In this document: positions 63,394-64,000 of the stretch, piece by piece
How the letters are laid out: each line of letters starts with the position of its first letter
Position numbering within the stretch: the first letter of the stretch is position 1
NCBI GenBank assembly: GCA_964567485.1
Contig: CAZMMX010000001.1
Span: 115,393 to 179,392, forward strand
DNA: 64,000 bases
Source: UBA1413 sp964567485
GTDB taxonomy: Bacteria; Bacteroidota; Bacteroidia; Bacteroidales; Prolixibacteraceae
Direction: 5' to 3'
Translations under genes and position numbers: made by a program
The notes under the pieces: model-generated
What the model saw: the letters and a program-made list of their open reading frames with translations, nothing else
What the model was told of the DNA's origin: nothing
Databases searched by the model: none

Positions 63394-64000
63394 CTAATCC
63401 TGGGTGCAGTTTTTAAGATTTACTGAAGTACGAACCATGCGAAGTTCGCCATCCTGAACTTCAGTAAAATAGACCCTTAGGTGAAGGCTATGAAAAAACA
63501 TACCTTCAACTTTCTTCCCAATTACACCAAATTTTACCCTGGATAACAATTCCTGCTCAAGCATTTCCAATTCTTCAGGCAAAATGGCACTCCCTTTGTC
63601 TAAACTGAAGGAAATTCCTAAGACCTGACCCTTCTCGTCAACCTCAAAGATTAGGGAAACGAAATCGTTGACCGTAGCAAGCTGAGTTATCCTGTCTGCC
63701 CTAAAAGACTCTTTAAAAGCCTCAAGGAAGGGGTCGTGCGAGATTATTCTGACATAAGAATAGCCTAACACATCAAAGTTGTACTCAATCCTGGTTTTCC
63801 TGGGGTCAATATAATTACTGTTCGTAATGAGTAAATAATTCCCCCTTGTTTCGCATATAAATACAGAAGTTCTCCCCTTAACCTCAGATGCCTCCCATGC
63901 GCGTTGAGCTGTGGCGGATAATGCAAATAGGCTCATTACAGCAACAAGGCTGAGCTTTGCCACCAATCCTGCTAATGTGTGTTTTAATCTTATTGTTTTC
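63394..64000 (-). CDS. Small exported protein of unknown function, start codon at window edge
   Basis: On the minus strand the frame is open to the last base. The final bases read G-AAA-ACA-ATA, so the likely start is an ATG whose G is base 64000. A signal peptide ends near LSATAQ. The mature part (about 180 residues) has a beta-rich N-terminal half and a C-terminal half with two cystathionine-like or lipocalin-like strands that I cannot place; no family was recognised. No catalytic motif is visible. It converges on the esterase gene, 35 bases away. Confidence 0.75.
   Translation of the reverse strand, partial: KTIRLKHTLAGLVAKLSLVAVMSLFALSATAQRAWEASEVKGRTSVFICETRGNYLLITNSNYIDPRKTRIEYNFDVLGYSYVRIISHDPFLEAFKESFRADRITQLATVNDFVSLIFEVDEKGQVLGISFSLDKGSAILPEELEMLEQELLSRVKFGVIGKKVEGMFFHSLHLRVYFTEVQDGELRMVRTSVNLKNCTQD

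Overview
The window looks like a Bacteroidota chromosome, most likely from the order Bacteroidales or Marinilabiliales; the genus cannot be told from the sequence. The evidence is type IX secretion (T9SS) genes (gldJ, porU, porV, porQ), a secreted protein with a T9SS-type C-terminal sorting domain, many promoter-like TAnnTTTG (-7) boxes just upstream of genes, and gene orders known from this phylum (gldJ/porU/porV, porQ-cmk-ispH, a debranching enzyme/glycosyltransferase/GH57 trio, parA-parB-DUF5683-lytic transglycosylase). The window is dense and mostly housekeeping. No insertion sequence, prophage, CRISPR array or rRNA was seen. One tRNA (Lys, CTT) is present. A run of 100 N at 61754-61853 is a scaffold gap that cuts two genes.

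Layout. 1-9000: the 3' part of a 7TM-HD phosphohydrolase, an S41 protease lipoprotein, then an export operon (adaptor, MacB-like permease, TolC-like channel, second adaptor) with no ATPase gene beside it. 9000-16200: T9SS locus, with porU-porV-ispF-thioredoxin on the minus strand and gldJ diverging from porU. 16200-21100: a Dps-like ferritin with a cysteine pair, a 1030-residue HYR/PA14 protein that is a likely T9SS cargo, a DUF1801 protein and tRNA-Lys. 21200-31900: glycogen cluster (branching enzyme, GSCFA protein, debranching enzyme, glycosyltransferase, GH57, phosphorylase). 31900-37300: XRE-cupin regulator, acyl-CoA ligase, SDR plus mannonate dehydratase, and a TIM-barrel lipoprotein. 37400-43700: EamA transporter, porQ-cmk-ispH, priA. 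43700-49300: heptose-phosphate kinase, parA-parB, DUF5683 protein, MltD-like transglycosylase. 49300-57100: sucCD, an arabinose-5-phosphate isomerase-like protein, an isochorismatase-family hydrolase, a WalJ-like hydrolase, a FadL-family porin, lpdA. 57100-64000: inositol-phosphatase family enzyme, mtaB, PIN-PhoH protein, folC (cut by the gap), a CE15-like glucuronoyl esterase (cut by the gap) and a small exported protein cut by the window edge.

How the genes may work together. PorU, PorV, PorQ and GldJ belong to the machinery that exports and anchors CTD proteins, and the HYR/PA14 protein at 17237-20329 is a plausible client. The glycogen genes cover elongation, branching, debranching and phosphorolysis, although no ADP-glucose pyrophosphorylase lies in the window. 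UxuA, its SDR partner and the CE15-like esterase point to use of glucuronate-containing plant polysaccharide, though the esterase is 25 kb away. No clear new defence or mobile system was found. The least-explained items are the GSCFA protein coupled to the branching enzyme, the ATPase-less export operon, the cysteine-pair ferritin, and the repeat-bearing insertion in FolC next to the gap.
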